Part shown: in pieces, positions 52,543 to 62,511 of the stretch
Layout of the letters: every line of letters begins with the position of its first letter
Position numbering within the stretch: position 1 is the first letter of the stretch
Assembly (NCBI GenBank): GCA_045658005.1
Contig: JAZOUD010000152.1
Coordinates: 38,852-102,851 of the forward strand
Length of the DNA stretch: 64,000 nucleotides
Reading direction: 5' to 3'
DNA from: UBA2862 sp045658005
GTDB taxonomy: Bacteria > Bacillota > Clostridia > Christensenellales > Aristaeellaceae
The notes under the pieces: generated by a model
Database searches by the model: none
Seen by the model: the letters and a program-made list of their open reading frames with translations, nothing else
Told to the model about the DNA's origin: nothing
Program-made: the position numbers and the translations under genes

Positions 52543-52577
52543 AGGGAGACGACAATGGCTCAGTCTCCCTGTTTTTT
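52543..52577 (+). terminator. Rho-independent terminator
   Basis: AGGGAGAC (52543-52550) pairs with GTCTCCCT (52563-52570), followed by GTTTTTT. It ends the 51128-52529 unit. Confidence 0.9.
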
Positions 52578-52604
52578 CATTGGAGAGGAGTAAGCGATGC
52601 CGCT

Positions 52605-53141
52605 ATGTTTGTAAGACCGGAGCCAGACCATAAGGAACAAAGGAATATCAGGCTCGTTGTAGAGAACGAACAGGATCTGTATACGACATTCAGCCCCACA
52701 GATGAATTCGATGATTCGGTCAAAGGCTACATCCGATCAAAAATGACCAGCAGCGGTTTCAATCGGTATACTGGCCTGACGGTTGTTTCTCGGAAACATA
52801 TAGATGAAAAGAGATTCCGGTCAGCCGTGTCAAACTGGGTCAGAGATGAAAAGAGAGTACTCAGTCAAAATAGAAAAGAAACCGTCCGCCTGCTGATCGG
52901 ATTGCTGTTATTCGGTTCCGTGTTGGTGGTATTCAATATTACTCTGCAACAAAAATATGAAGTGGCGAGATATTCGCTGGTTCCGATCATGGGCTCTCTC
53001 TCCTTGTCCAGGGCCACGGGCTACCTGATCATAGACCTGCCGATCATCTCATCAAAAATAAAAACGCTAAATACGGTGGAAAAGGGAAGCGTTATTACTT
53101 TTGAATATCATATTGAAGAAATTCAAGGAACGGGAGGGTGA
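52605..53141 (+). CDS. Small 2TM membrane protein, paralog of 49901
   Basis: A 178-residue protein: a soluble N-terminal domain (about 1-85, IRLVVENEQDLYTTFSP), two TM helices (about 95-135) and a C-terminal cytosolic segment. It is related to the 160-residue protein at 49901. The ATG at 52605 lies 15 nt after GGAGAGGAG; an earlier out-of-frame ATG sits at the ideal spacing but encodes only five codons, so translation may be modest or the start misassigned. It is followed 4 bp later by 53146. Confidence 0.65.
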   Translation: MFVRPEPDHKEQRNIRLVVENEQDLYTTFSPTDEFDDSVKGYIRSKMTSSGFNRYTGLTVVSRKHIDEKRFRSAVSNWVRDEKRVLSQNRKETVRLLIGLLLFGSVLVVFNITLQQKYEVARYSLVPIMGSLSLSRATGYLIIDLPIISSKIKTLNTVEKGSVITFEYHIEEIQGTGG

Positions 53142-53145
53142 TTAA

Positions 53146-53712
53146 ATGCTGTTCAACAGTCTTGACAGGTTAAAAAGGATGATGGTCCTGCTGATCGTCT
53201 TCCTCATGTTTACGGGGCTGACCATGTTCGTCGTTCCGACATCTTTTTTCCCGATGATGGGACAGTTGCTGGGATTTATCTTTCTGGTTTTTGCCTTCAC
53301 AAGTATTTTGGACTTCATCGACAGCAATAAGGCGCTGATTCACTACATCCGCCTGTTTGTCGGGTTGGTTCTTGGGATGACGGGGGTTTTGCTTTTTTCC
53401 ATAGAAGGGCTGTTCCTGCCGCTGCTGAACGGGCTGGCGGGAACGCTGCCGATTCTGCTTGGCGGCTACGGCCTTTACCATGCGCTGGCCTTTGCGCGCC
53501 GTTCCGGGAGAAAGAGATGGTGGATCATGGTGATCCTGAGCAGCCTGCTGCTGGTGTTCGGCACCGTGCTTTTCTGCAATCCCTGGAAGGGCGACCTGCG
53601 AAAAACACTGTATGTGATCGGCGGCACACTTTTCTACTCGGCAGTGGTCTACGCGATCGATCTGTTCTGGATATGGCCTTTTAAGGAGACCGACGGGGGT
53701 GATGTTAAGTGA
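53146..53712 (+). CDS. HdeD/DUF308-like membrane protein
   Basis: A 188-residue protein with six hydrophobic helices arranged in pairs (MMVLLIVFLMFTGLTMFVV; LLGFIFLVFAFTSIL; LFVGLVLGMTGVLLF; and others), as in HdeD-type (DUF308) proteins. GGGAGG lies upstream. The stop overlaps the GTG start of the UbiB-type gene by 4 bp, so the pair is coupled. Function in this setting unknown. Confidence 0.75.
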   Translation: MLFNSLDRLKRMMVLLIVFLMFTGLTMFVVPTSFFPMMGQLLGFIFLVFAFTSILDFIDSNKALIHYIRLFVGLVLGMTGVLLFSIEGLFLPLLNGLAGTLPILLGGYGLYHALAFARRSGRKRWWIMVILSSLLLVFGTVLFCNPWKGDLRKTLYVIGGTLFYSAVVYAIDLFWIWPFKETDGGDVK

Positions 53713-55334
53713 CGAAACAGCAAAACGCGAATGGCGTAGCCAAAAAGAACGGGAAGCGCGGCGGCGAGATACTCGGCGTTTTCGCAAAGCACAACTTCTA
53801 TATCAACGGTCTGACGCCCGAGGAGCTACGGACGACATTGGAGGACCTCGGCCCCACCTATGTCAAGATCGGCCAGATCATGTCCAGCAGGACCGACATG
53901 CTCCCGAAGGTCTATTGCCTCGAATTGGAGAAGCTGCGCAGCAACGTCAAACCGTTGGACGCGGCCGACGCCCGTGCGGTCATAGAACAGGAGACCGGAA
54001 AGACCATCGATGAGATCTACAGTGAGTTCAACGATAAACCGCTGGGCTCCGCTTCCATCGGGCAGGCGCACTACGGCGTCTTGAAGGATGGGACGAGGGT
54101 CGTCACAAAGGTGCAGCGCCCGGGGATCGCGGACATGATGCGCAACGATTTCGTGCTTTTGAAGAAGCTTGCGGGCATGTTGAACATATCGGCGGAAGCG
54201 GATGAGGACGCCGGCACCCTCGACCTGATGGGGATACTGATCGAGCTGGAAAAGGTGACCGAGGAGGAACTGGATTTCAGGATCGAAGCGGAGAATACCC
54301 GTCAGTTCCGCGAACTGTGTATCGAGGATGAAGCGGTGATTTCCTGTCCGCGGATCATTGATGCGCTGACCACAGAGCGCATCATGACGATGACCTATGT
54401 GGAAGGGTATTCCATCTCCCACAGGGACCGGGTGGAGCAGGACGGCTATGATCGCCTGGAGATTGGAAAGGCGCTCGTCAACAACTATTTCCACCAGGTG
54501 CTGGACGTGGGATTCTTCCACGGCGACCCGCACCAGGGCAACATCATGGTCAGCGGCGGCATACCCTGTTGGATCGACTTCGGCATGGTGGGCCGTATCA
54601 GCGAGGGCAACATCAGCACGATCCAGAACCTGATCTTTGCGCTTGTCCAGGAGGATATGGAAGGCCTGACCAACGCGGCGCTTGCGCTGGGAAAGACAAA
54701 CGGGAAGATCGATAAGGGCAGGCTGATGGACGATCTGGAGGACATCAGCAGCAAGTACATGTCTGCCAAGAACCTGGCGGATATCGATATCGGGGCGCTG
54801 ATGACAGAACTTACGGACCTGCTGAACGAGCATCACATCGTCGTCTCCGCAGAATACACCATGCTGATCCGAAGCCTGGTCACGATGGAAGGCGTGATCG
54901 AAAAGTTTTGCCCGGAGCTCGACCTGTTCACATTCCTTCAGGAAAAGCTGCTCGCCAGGGCAAAGGACAGCATGGAGGTCAAGGAATCGATGGTTTCTTC
55001 GGTGGGCGCCCTGGCCGCGACGGCGACCCGCACGGTAAAGCTGCCCGGACTCGCCTACGACGCGCTCAGGAACCTGGTGAAGGGCAGGCTGAAGGTCAGC
55101 GTCGAACGAACCGGGTATGAGGCGCCGCTGCATATTCTGATCGAAGTGGTCATCTATGCGATCATCGCTGTTTTTGCCTGCGTACTGTTCAGCGGCTCGT
55201 GCGATCTTTGCGCGGCAATGATTCCGCCGCTGGTACAGGGCGTACCGATGTTTGCGATTGCGGGTTTCGCCGTTTCGATCTCGCTGGCCATCTATTCCAT
55301 AAAAAAGCTGGTAAAGATCGCCCGCAGGCTTTAG
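53709..55334 (+). CDS. ABC1/ADCK/UbiB-family atypical kinase
   Basis: A 541-residue protein with a GTG start overlapping the previous stop. The hallmark KxGQ motif is YVKIGQIMSSR (about residue 48), the Ala-rich loop is LGSASIGQAHYG, ATP-binding Lys lies in VVTKVQRPG, the catalytic segment is FHGDPHQGNIM and the metal-binding Asp is in WIDFGMVG. Two TM helices at the C-terminus (about 470-535) anchor it. UbiB-type proteins are ATPases or kinases in isoprenoid/lipid metabolism; in Clostridia lacking ubiquinone their role is open. No terminator is evident before the next promoter at 55390. Confidence 0.92.
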   Translation: MTKQQNANGVAKKNGKRGGEILGVFAKHNFYINGLTPEELRTTLEDLGPTYVKIGQIMSSRTDMLPKVYCLELEKLRSNVKPLDAADARAVIEQETGKTIDEIYSEFNDKPLGSASIGQAHYGVLKDGTRVVTKVQRPGIADMMRNDFVLLKKLAGMLNISAEADEDAGTLDLMGILIELEKVTEEELDFRIEAENTRQFRELCIEDEAVISCPRIIDALTTERIMTMTYVEGYSISHRDRVEQDGYDRLEIGKALVNNYFHQVLDVGFFHGDPHQGNIMVSGGIPCWIDFGMVGRISEGNISTIQNLIFALVQEDMEGLTNAALALGKTNGKIDKGRLMDDLEDISSKYMSAKNLADIDIGALMTELTDLLNEHHIVVSAEYTMLIRSLVTMEGVIEKFCPELDLFTFLQEKLLARAKDSMEVKESMVSSVGALAATATRTVKLPGLAYDALRNLVKGRLKVSVERTGYEAPLHILIEVVIYAIIAVFACVLFSGSCDLCAAMIPPLVQGVPMFAIAGFAVSISLAIYSIKKLVKIARRL

Positions 55335-55389
55335 AATGTGTTCCAAAATGGACATATCGAATAATATTATGACAATAATATGCTTTGAC

Positions 55390-55418
55390 TTGCGCTATGT
55401 GATGGTTTGTGGTATAAT
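55390..55418 (+). promoter_or_regulatory. Sigma-A-type promoter of the foldase/giant protein unit
   Basis: TTGCGC (55390-55395), a 17-nt spacer and TATAAT (55413-55418). Just upstream, ATATTAT and ATAATAT repeats form a small AT-rich palindrome that could be an operator. Confidence 0.7.
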
Positions 55419-55465
55419 TTGCGCAAAAATAACATAATATTGACGATGCCTGTCGAAAGAGGTTG

Positions 55466-56794
55466 ATGCGCGTGAAAAAAAGAGGCATACAACTCTTTTT
55501 GATTTGTCTGTGCCTGATGCTGACGCTGACTGTTCCGGCATTTGGAGAGGCGCAGGCGGATGACCCTGTGGTGGTTCGGGTGGGGAAGATCAGCTATCCC
55601 CTCAGCGTGGTGCAGCTATCCCTGGATTCCGCGCTGGACGTGGCTGGCCATCTGACCGACACGCCCGTCGAAGCGGAGGATCTGCAGGCAAGTATTGACG
55701 CCGTCATCGACAAGTTCGTCAACATGGGCCTGATCGAGAACAAGCTGGCCGAGGCGGGGAAGAACAGCTTCACCAAGGCGGAAGAGGAACTGCTCAAGGG
55801 AGCCGCGCAGAGCAAGTATGAGGAGTTCTGGCAGATCCTGTACCAAAGAATGCTGCAGAGCAGTGAGGAGGTCTCCGAGGAGGACGTCACTTCCATCATG
55901 GAGGCTGAGGGCTATTCCGTCGAGGCCATCTACGACGAGCTTGTGGTCTCCGAGCGCAACAACCGGGCCATAGAGATGTTCTGCCTGGATGTGACCATCA
56001 CCCGGGAGCAGGTGGACGCCTACTATGAGGAGCGATTCGTCGCGCCGGAGAGGGAGCGCTATCGCGACAACGTGGCGCTGTTTGAGCAGGAGATCGTCGC
56101 GACCAACAGCGAGTCCTTCTATATTCCCGAGGGATACCGCTACATCCGGCAGATCACGCTGGATTATCCAAAGGAGGCGACCCAGGCCGCGAAGGCGCAG
56201 GAAAAGAAGCTGACCAGCGCCATGACGGCCTTGGGCACGGCGTTCCAGAAGCTGGCCGTGGCGGCCACGCAGGTGGAGGACCTGAACGAACTGAAGGACC
56301 TGCGCGCCGAGTATGACAGCGCGAACGAGACTGCGCTCGCCTGTCGGGAGGCATGGCTTGCAAAGATGCAGGAAAAATCCGAACCCCTGCTGCGGGAGAC
56401 CTTTGACGCCATCGAGGAACGCTTCGCGGCGGGCATCGACTTCAAATCCCTGATCGAAACCTACAGCACGGATAAAACCAAACAAAATCTCTCCGGGAAC
56501 GGCTATCTGTTCCACCCCGATTCCACGACCTGGCCCGACGTCTTTAAGGAAGCGGCCATGGCTCTGGAGAATCCGGGGGACATCAGCAAGCCCGTGTACT
56601 CCGAGACCGGCATCCACATCCTCTACTACGCCGCGGAGGCGCCGGCGGGGGATCATGTGCTGACGGAGGAGGAGCGTGAGCAGCTGAACGCCAGCACCCT
56701 GCAATACTATCAGACCGAGCGCCTGCTGGAGCTGTGCGACACCTGGAAGGCGGATTACGAGATCGAGACGCACCCCGAGCTGCTGTCGGATTGA
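55466..56794 (+). CDS. Secreted PrsA/SurA-like peptidyl-prolyl isomerase (foldase)
   Basis: A 442-residue protein. The start is ATG at 55466 or, with better spacing to AGAGG, GTG at 55472. A signal peptide (to about residue 29) ends PAFGEA. A helical chaperone-like region (about 40-210) precedes a parvulin-like domain near 285-390: FAAGIDFKSLIETYSTD, then GYLFHPDSTTWPDVFKEAAMAL, then GDISKPVYSETGIHILYY. The parvulin is interrupted or preceded by a long coiled coil (about 225-280). It lies 59 bp upstream of the second giant protein and is probably co-transcribed, suggesting it folds that protein after export. Confidence 0.8.
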   Translation: MRVKKRGIQLFLICLCLMLTLTVPAFGEAQADDPVVVRVGKISYPLSVVQLSLDSALDVAGHLTDTPVEAEDLQASIDAVIDKFVNMGLIENKLAEAGKNSFTKAEEELLKGAAQSKYEEFWQILYQRMLQSSEEVSEEDVTSIMEAEGYSVEAIYDELVVSERNNRAIEMFCLDVTITREQVDAYYEERFVAPERERYRDNVALFEQEIVATNSESFYIPEGYRYIRQITLDYPKEATQAAKAQEKKLTSAMTALGTAFQKLAVAATQVEDLNELKDLRAEYDSANETALACREAWLAKMQEKSEPLLRETFDAIEERFAAGIDFKSLIETYSTDKTKQNLSGNGYLFHPDSTTWPDVFKEAAMALENPGDISKPVYSETGIHILYYAAEAPAGDHVLTEEEREQLNASTLQYYQTERLLELCDTWKADYEIETHPELLSD

Positions 56795-56853
56795 TATTGC
56801 GGGACAGACAGAACCCACCGCTACGCCAGCATCTGCACTGGAGGGATACTGAG

Positions 56854-59800
56854 ATGAAAAAAATGTTGTCCGTACTGCTGCTGATCGTGTTGCTCTGCCA
56901 GGCGCTGCCGATCAACGCGCTGGCCGCCATCGGCAAGGTACTGACCGGGGAAGAGCTGGCCGCCGCCTACATACTGACGGGCCTGAGCAGCGTTACCGGA
57001 GGCGTCCAGCGCAACGCCGTCTATCACAAGGGCATGAAGCCCAACGCCACGTGGAACGCCATGCAGGTGTCGGACTGGCTGGATGAAGTCATGGGTGACG
57101 ATCTACTCAATGTGGAAGACATATTATCCCGCGCTTCGGTGGCAATGGCCCGGCTGAAGGAAAGCAATTCGGGTGCCTATCGCAGGCTCAGCGGCGGTGA
57201 TCCGCAGTATGCAACGGTGTTTGACAATCTCCAGCAGATGTACATCGACGCGGAGGCGCTTCGGGAGGAGATGCGCTATTACCGGGACAGCCTGCAGGAG
57301 CAGGCCAACCTGATCGCCGAACTGGGACACCAGCTGGAGACGGATGGCGGCGGCATGTTCTCCTCGGAGCGCGTGCGCCTGTCCGCGAAGATCGAGACCG
57401 CGTCGGCAGAGCTGGATACCGCCCGCAAGGAGGTCGCCCAAAAGGCGGACGGGTGGACGGAAAGCATTCAGAGCTGGTCCGCCAGGCTGGGTCTGCTGAC
57501 CGAAGGCGCGCATGACGAGAACCCCGGATGGTTCGACGAGCTGTACAGCTATGACCAGAGTCCGGTGGAGAACGCTGCGTCGGTGGTGGCGGTCAACGCT
57601 TCAAATTCCCGCCTTGGCAAGCTGTCCGCAGGGGCGAGCGTGCTGGCCTCCAATGACCAAAAGGCCAAAGCGTTCGTGCTCTCCGAAAACGAGATCGCCA
57701 TCGAGCTGGTTACGGGAAAAGACGGTAAAACGCCGGTCGAGGGCGTAGAGGTGACGATCAGGGACTTGCGCGACGCATACGCCCAGGATATCGTCAGAAC
57801 GACCGACAGCAAGGGCCGGATCATACTACTGAGCAATCTGTTTAAAGCGGATGATCATAAAAAGATCCACGTCAAGCTGGATGTGGACGGCGAAGCGAAG
57901 GGCTACCGCAGTTTCGGCGTTGAGGAATGCAGGATCAAGCAGGGGCAAAGCTACAAGGGCACAATGGTGCCCCTGGACGATAAGCCCTACATCTATTCCG
58001 CCTCTTTTCACGGCTACGATATCCTGTCACAGGACTTTGAAATGCTCTATTCCGATCTGAACAACTATGATTTTGAGATCAAGGTGCAGACCCGGAATCC
58101 CGGCGGCAAGGGCCTGACGCCCGCCCCGAAATTCTGCTACTATAAAAAGGACGAGTCAGAGCTGCTGGGCTGGAAACATATATCAAGCTGGAAATACAAG
58201 AAGCACCTTGTCGACGCGAAATCCCATGAAGGCAACACCTATGTGTTCAAGGGCCCCTGGAAGCAGAATCTTACGCCCTGGGTCGGCAAGGATTATAAGC
58301 CCTTCTTCACGTTTGACGACGACGATAAAGACGCGCGCATCACTACGCGCCTGATCAGCGTGAAGGGCGCCGTGGACGCGCCGATAGAAGAGGGCACGCT
58401 GGCGTTCGTGAACGTCATGGGCAAGGGCCTGAGCTTCAAATTCTCTATTCCATGTCCGACTGGAAAAAACCTGGACTTCAAGATAGATGTCCCCATCAAA
58501 GCATACCTTCCAAAGGTCACCATCGATCAGGGGGGCTATGTCACCATTATCGTGGGCAGCCCCATGGTGGTCGACAAGAACAGCGACAGCAAGCTCAACT
58601 GGAAGAACGAAGAGCTGGAATCCCTCAAGGATAATGAGAAGGCGCGCGAGCAGGAGGGCTTTTTCGCCAATCAAAAGGCCCAGTACGGCCTGGCCTTTGA
58701 TTACTACACGTCCAACCGCGTCTCCTTCCTGATGGAATCCAAGCTCGAACTCGGGGTGTTCGTGCTGGCCAGCGGGCGGTGGGCGTTGGACAACCAGGTG
58801 GAGGACGTCAAGCAGCTTGTCATATCCTTCCGCGGCGGCTTCGGTATGCTGCTGAAGTACAGCTTCAGCTGGACTGTGCGCTGGTTGTTATTGGCCTTCC
58901 CCATGTACCTTACCCTGATGCTCAGCATCACGGCGGGCTTCCAATTCAACTCTGAATTGTCCTTCAGCTGGATCAACGGCGGGTTCCAGAACTGGAGCTT
59001 TAAGCCGGTCAGGGACATTACCATCACATTCGGAATCTCCTTCACCGCCATACTGGGCGCGGGCATCAAGGGCTTCATCGAGGGTTGGCTGCGCTTTGTG
59101 GCGGGCATCAATTTGCGCCTCCATCTGGCGATACTCAGTCAGGAGAGGAGCACGATTTCGGGCAGCTATTTCGTGAACGCCACTGTGGGTCTCACGCTGT
59201 TCTGGCTTACGACGTCCGTTACCTTCTGGAAAGCTGCGGACAAGCTCTTTGACCCGGTCCCGCTGGGCAACGCCCTGCCGCCGCTGCAGCAGTACGCCCT
59301 GGCCAACGCCGAGCCGGAGGAGCAGCAGGCCGCCACCCAGGAGCCCATGAGCTATCCGGGCCTCGTGCCCACGGCGACGAAGGTACAGCTGGGCGGCACG
59401 GATTCCAGGGCGAGGACCAAGGTGGCCGTGATCGGCGGGCAGGCCTACCTGTTCCACCTGGCCAAGGTCAAGGGCAAGGACAAGAAGGAACGCGTTCGCT
59501 TGTGCTGGGTCAACGCTTCCGACAACAGCAAGAAGGGCTCGACCCAGACGGCCATCGATGCCTGGTCGAGCGGCCTCAACACACGTCAGGACTATGCCTT
59601 CGACGTGGTCGCCGCCGACGGGTATGTGTTCGCTGCCGTGGCCTGCGCCGCTGAGTTTGACGAAAACGGCAACCCGAAGCCCAACGCGAACCTCTCGGAC
59701 AAGGTGAAGTGCAACCAGATATTCTACCTGCTCATGCTCAGGCCGGACGGCAAGAAAAACCTGACCGCCACGCTGAACAAGGGCTATTACCTGACCGGTA

Positions 59801-62448
59801 TCCCTCAGGCGTCGGAGACGGGCTCCACGCCCGAGAAGAAGCTGGTGGATCACGTGCTGGTGACGGGAGAGCCCGTGGGCCTGTACACCGAATCGCGCGC
59901 TCAAAGCTATACCCCGAAGACCGTGCGGTATTACTACGATTCCATCGACAACCCGGAGATCACCTGGGCCAGAGCGTTTACCGAGAAGGGCACGTGCCTG
60001 GGCATCGAGTTCTTCGGTACCTTCGGCCGCGTCACGTATTCCGATGACGCGGACCCCTGCGGCGTGACCTCCTTCGAGCTGATCCGGGGGAAGGAAGGCG
60101 TCCGGTGCTTCACCGACGAGTTTGTCGAGAGCGGCATGGGTGAGGATTACGTGCGCACCGAGGTGCGCGGCGCCATGCGCTGCTCCAACACCGAGCCGAA
60201 GGTGCATGACCGCAGCGTGGACCCGCGCTACAGCCCGTCCTTCCTGGCCCTGAGCCAGCCGAAGGACGACGGCGACGGCGAACGGGCGATCGAACTGTTC
60301 GACTTTGAGATGAACGGCGTATCCTACGGCGGCCGTAAGACCGTCGTGCTGGAGAAGGGCGACATCGAGCACTTTGAGATGGCGCAGACCGCCGTGGGCG
60401 GCGACGGCACGAACGTGCGGCGCATGGTGTTCTATACCGAGAAGGAGACCAGCGACGACGGCGCGGTCCAGAGTCGGCTGCATGGGCTGTACCTCGAGCC
60501 GCTGCAGCGGGACGCCAGGAATCTGACCTTTGACGTCACCCGGTACGACTACGATCTGACCGTCCCCGCGGAGGGTCGGTTCAGCCTGGCGTACATCGGC
60601 GACGTGCCCTACCTCTACTGGGTCACCTCCGCGCCGCGGGAGAATGAGAACGACCCCGATATGTTCCGCATCATGACCTCGGCCTACGACATGTCCACCA
60701 ACACCATGACCGCCCCGGCGGTGTACGCTGAATTCTCGCTGCCGAGTTACAAGTTCGAGCGCAAACTGAAGGATAATCTCGGCAAGACAAAAACGTACAG
60801 CAAGTCCCTGGATCTGGTGCCTCAGTACCTGTTACTGACCGGCACGGGCACGGCCTATCTCAGCGCCGTGGCGGACACCACTCCCATCCGGGAATGGATC
60901 GATGAATATGGAGCGCCTGAGGCGCTCATGCCGGCGGTGCCGCCGGTGGAGTTGTACAGCTTCCCTGTACAGATGAAGCCGTTGCTGGAGCTGCAGGAGC
61001 TCTTCTTCGAGGACACCACGGTGTGCGCCGGCGAGTTTGAGGACGTGACCATCGGCCTGATGAACGCGGGCAACATGGGCGTCGCCAACTTCGATCTGGA
61101 GATGTACACCCTGGAGAACGGCAAGACGAAGGTATGGGAGACGATCCATGCCGATTGCCTCTACCCGGAGCGGAGCACGCTGACCATGGCGGGAAGCAAG
61201 GAGGCGGAGGAACTGCCCGGCAACACCCCGGTCATCTACCGCGACAGCGATTACGATTACACACCCCGCCAGCGCGACTGGGTGCTGGATCAGGTGAAGC
61301 GGCAATTCCATGTCATGGTCGGCTCTCGCGTGGAAGTGACCGGTGTGGACGAGGTGGATTCCAACACCCAGTTCGTCCAGACCGACATGCTGATGCCGGG
61401 CGCGCTGGCCAGCTTTACCGGGACGTTGAAGATTCCGGAAGGCTGGAGCGGTGAAAAAACCATGTATATGCGGGTGTCCAAGATCTCGACCTATTCCAAC
61501 TGGGCCCGGGCCATGGCCAACGCCGCGGGTGCGAGAGCCAACGGCATCGCGGCGAACGCGGCCTTGCCTGAGGAACTGACCTGGGAGCTGGACGAGTCGA
61601 TGGGCGAGATGGTGCTGCAAACGTCGGGCCTTGCCAGCAACGGAACCGCGGCCAACGCGGTGCGCTCCGGCATCATCGCCAACGCCGTGGAGGCCTCCGA
61701 GGACATCGCGTTGGGCGTCGCCAATCAGGACGTCGAGGTGGACCATCGCGTGTATGGCGACAGCGAGGGCAACGACATGCTGGACATCATCATCTCCAAC
61801 TACACTGCCACTCAGGACAACTTCAAGCTCACCTGCGCGGTGTATCTGGATCAGGAAGAAGAGCCGTACTACGTGAACCTGCCCTACTATGCCAGCGCGC
61901 TGGCTGACCGCCGAACCCATACCATCACGATGCCGGTCAGGGCACTGTTACCTGAGAACGACGCGCATTATCAGGCGCGTGTGGTCATATCCGCGATAGA
62001 TCGCCAGGAGAGCGCCTTTGCGAATAACGAGTTTACGATTCACCTGGACGGCGGCGGAGCGCTGCACATTGTCGAACAGCCTCAGGATCAGACGGTGCAG
62101 GAGGGCGAGGACGTGTCCTTCGAGGTGGAGGTCGCCGGCGGCACGAAGCCCTACAGCTACCAGTGGCAGGTGTGGGATGAGAAGCATCAGAAGTGGGTGG
62201 ATCTGCCCGGCTTCACAGGGCCGACGCTGAGCCGTAAGAACATCGAAAAGAAGTGGGATGGCTGCCGGTTCCGCTGTGTTATCACCGATGCCAACGGCGA
62301 TCAGGTCATCACCAACGAGGTCACGCTGACCGTGCGCGACAAGGTGCCTACCGGCGATAGCAGCAATCTGCCGCTGTACCTGGCCGTTGCGATGGTCGCG
62401 CTGATACTGCTCTGGATCGTCCGCAAGCGCATGCGGCGGGCACAATGA
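56854..62448 (+). CDS. Giant surface protein with C-terminal Ig-like domain and membrane/sorting anchor (paralog 2)
   Basis: A 1864-residue protein. The start at 56854 has GGAGG about 9 nt upstream and opens a signal peptide (about 1-25). It follows the 42723 protein along its length (CnaB-like region, hydrophobic/amphipathic central region, long beta-rich region with Asn-Ala-rich segments such as NGTAANAVRSG) but lacks the 25-residue helical repeats. The last 150 codons are almost the same in both genes: Ig-like domain, KVPTGDSSNL, TM helix and a basic tail. It is likely cell-surface anchored, with the bulk outside. No catalytic motif is seen; adhesion or scaffold function is inference. Confidence 0.85.
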   Translation: MKKMLSVLLLIVLLCQALPINALAAIGKVLTGEELAAAYILTGLSSVTGGVQRNAVYHKGMKPNATWNAMQVSDWLDEVMGDDLLNVEDILSRASVAMARLKESNSGAYRRLSGGDPQYATVFDNLQQMYIDAEALREEMRYYRDSLQEQANLIAELGHQLETDGGGMFSSERVRLSAKIETASAELDTARKEVAQKADGWTESIQSWSARLGLLTEGAHDENPGWFDELYSYDQSPVENAASVVAVNASNSRLGKLSAGASVLASNDQKAKAFVLSENEIAIELVTGKDGKTPVEGVEVTIRDLRDAYAQDIVRTTDSKGRIILLSNLFKADDHKKIHVKLDVDGEAKGYRSFGVEECRIKQGQSYKGTMVPLDDKPYIYSASFHGYDILSQDFEMLYSDLNNYDFEIKVQTRNPGGKGLTPAPKFCYYKKDESELLGWKHISSWKYKKHLVDAKSHEGNTYVFKGPWKQNLTPWVGKDYKPFFTFDDDDKDARITTRLISVKGAVDAPIEEGTLAFVNVMGKGLSFKFSIPCPTGKNLDFKIDVPIKAYLPKVTIDQGGYVTIIVGSPMVVDKNSDSKLNWKNEELESLKDNEKAREQEGFFANQKAQYGLAFDYYTSNRVSFLMESKLELGVFVLASGRWALDNQVEDVKQLVISFRGGFGMLLKYSFSWTVRWLLLAFPMYLTLMLSITAGFQFNSELSFSWINGGFQNWSFKPVRDITITFGISFTAILGAGIKGFIEGWLRFVAGINLRLHLAILSQERSTISGSYFVNATVGLTLFWLTTSVTFWKAADKLFDPVPLGNALPPLQQYALANAEPEEQQAATQEPMSYPGLVPTATKVQLGGTDSRARTKVAVIGGQAYLFHLAKVKGKDKKERVRLCWVNASDNSKKGSTQTAIDAWSSGLNTRQDYAFDVVAADGYVFAAVACAAEFDENGNPKPNANLSDKVKCNQIFYLLMLRPDGKKNLTATLNKGYYLTGIPQASETGSTPEKKLVDHVLVTGEPVGLYTESRAQSYTPKTVRYYYDSIDNPEITWARAFTEKGTCLGIEFFGTFGRVTYSDDADPCGVTSFELIRGKEGVRCFTDEFVESGMGEDYVRTEVRGAMRCSNTEPKVHDRSVDPRYSPSFLALSQPKDDGDGERAIELFDFEMNGVSYGGRKTVVLEKGDIEHFEMAQTAVGGDGTNVRRMVFYTEKETSDDGAVQSRLHGLYLEPLQRDARNLTFDVTRYDYDLTVPAEGRFSLAYIGDVPYLYWVTSAPRENENDPDMFRIMTSAYDMSTNTMTAPAVYAEFSLPSYKFERKLKDNLGKTKTYSKSLDLVPQYLLLTGTGTAYLSAVADTTPIREWIDEYGAPEALMPAVPPVELYSFPVQMKPLLELQELFFEDTTVCAGEFEDVTIGLMNAGNMGVANFDLEMYTLENGKTKVWETIHADCLYPERSTLTMAGSKEAEELPGNTPVIYRDSDYDYTPRQRDWVLDQVKRQFHVMVGSRVEVTGVDEVDSNTQFVQTDMLMPGALASFTGTLKIPEGWSGEKTMYMRVSKISTYSNWARAMANAAGARANGIAANAALPEELTWELDESMGEMVLQTSGLASNGTAANAVRSGIIANAVEASEDIALGVANQDVEVDHRVYGDSEGNDMLDIIISNYTATQDNFKLTCAVYLDQEEEPYYVNLPYYASALADRRTHTITMPVRALLPENDAHYQARVVISAIDRQESAFANNEFTIHLDGGGALHIVEQPQDQTVQEGEDVSFEVEVAGGTKPYSYQWQVWDEKHQKWVDLPGFTGPTLSRKNIEKKWDGCRFRCVITDANGDQVITNEVTLTVRDKVPTGDSSNLPLYLAVAMVALILLWIVRKRMRRAQ

Positions 62449-62511
62449 CGCGCAAAGCCATCGGGCTCAAACGATGGATAGGTATAGACACGAGAACGAG
62501 GAGGACTGTTC

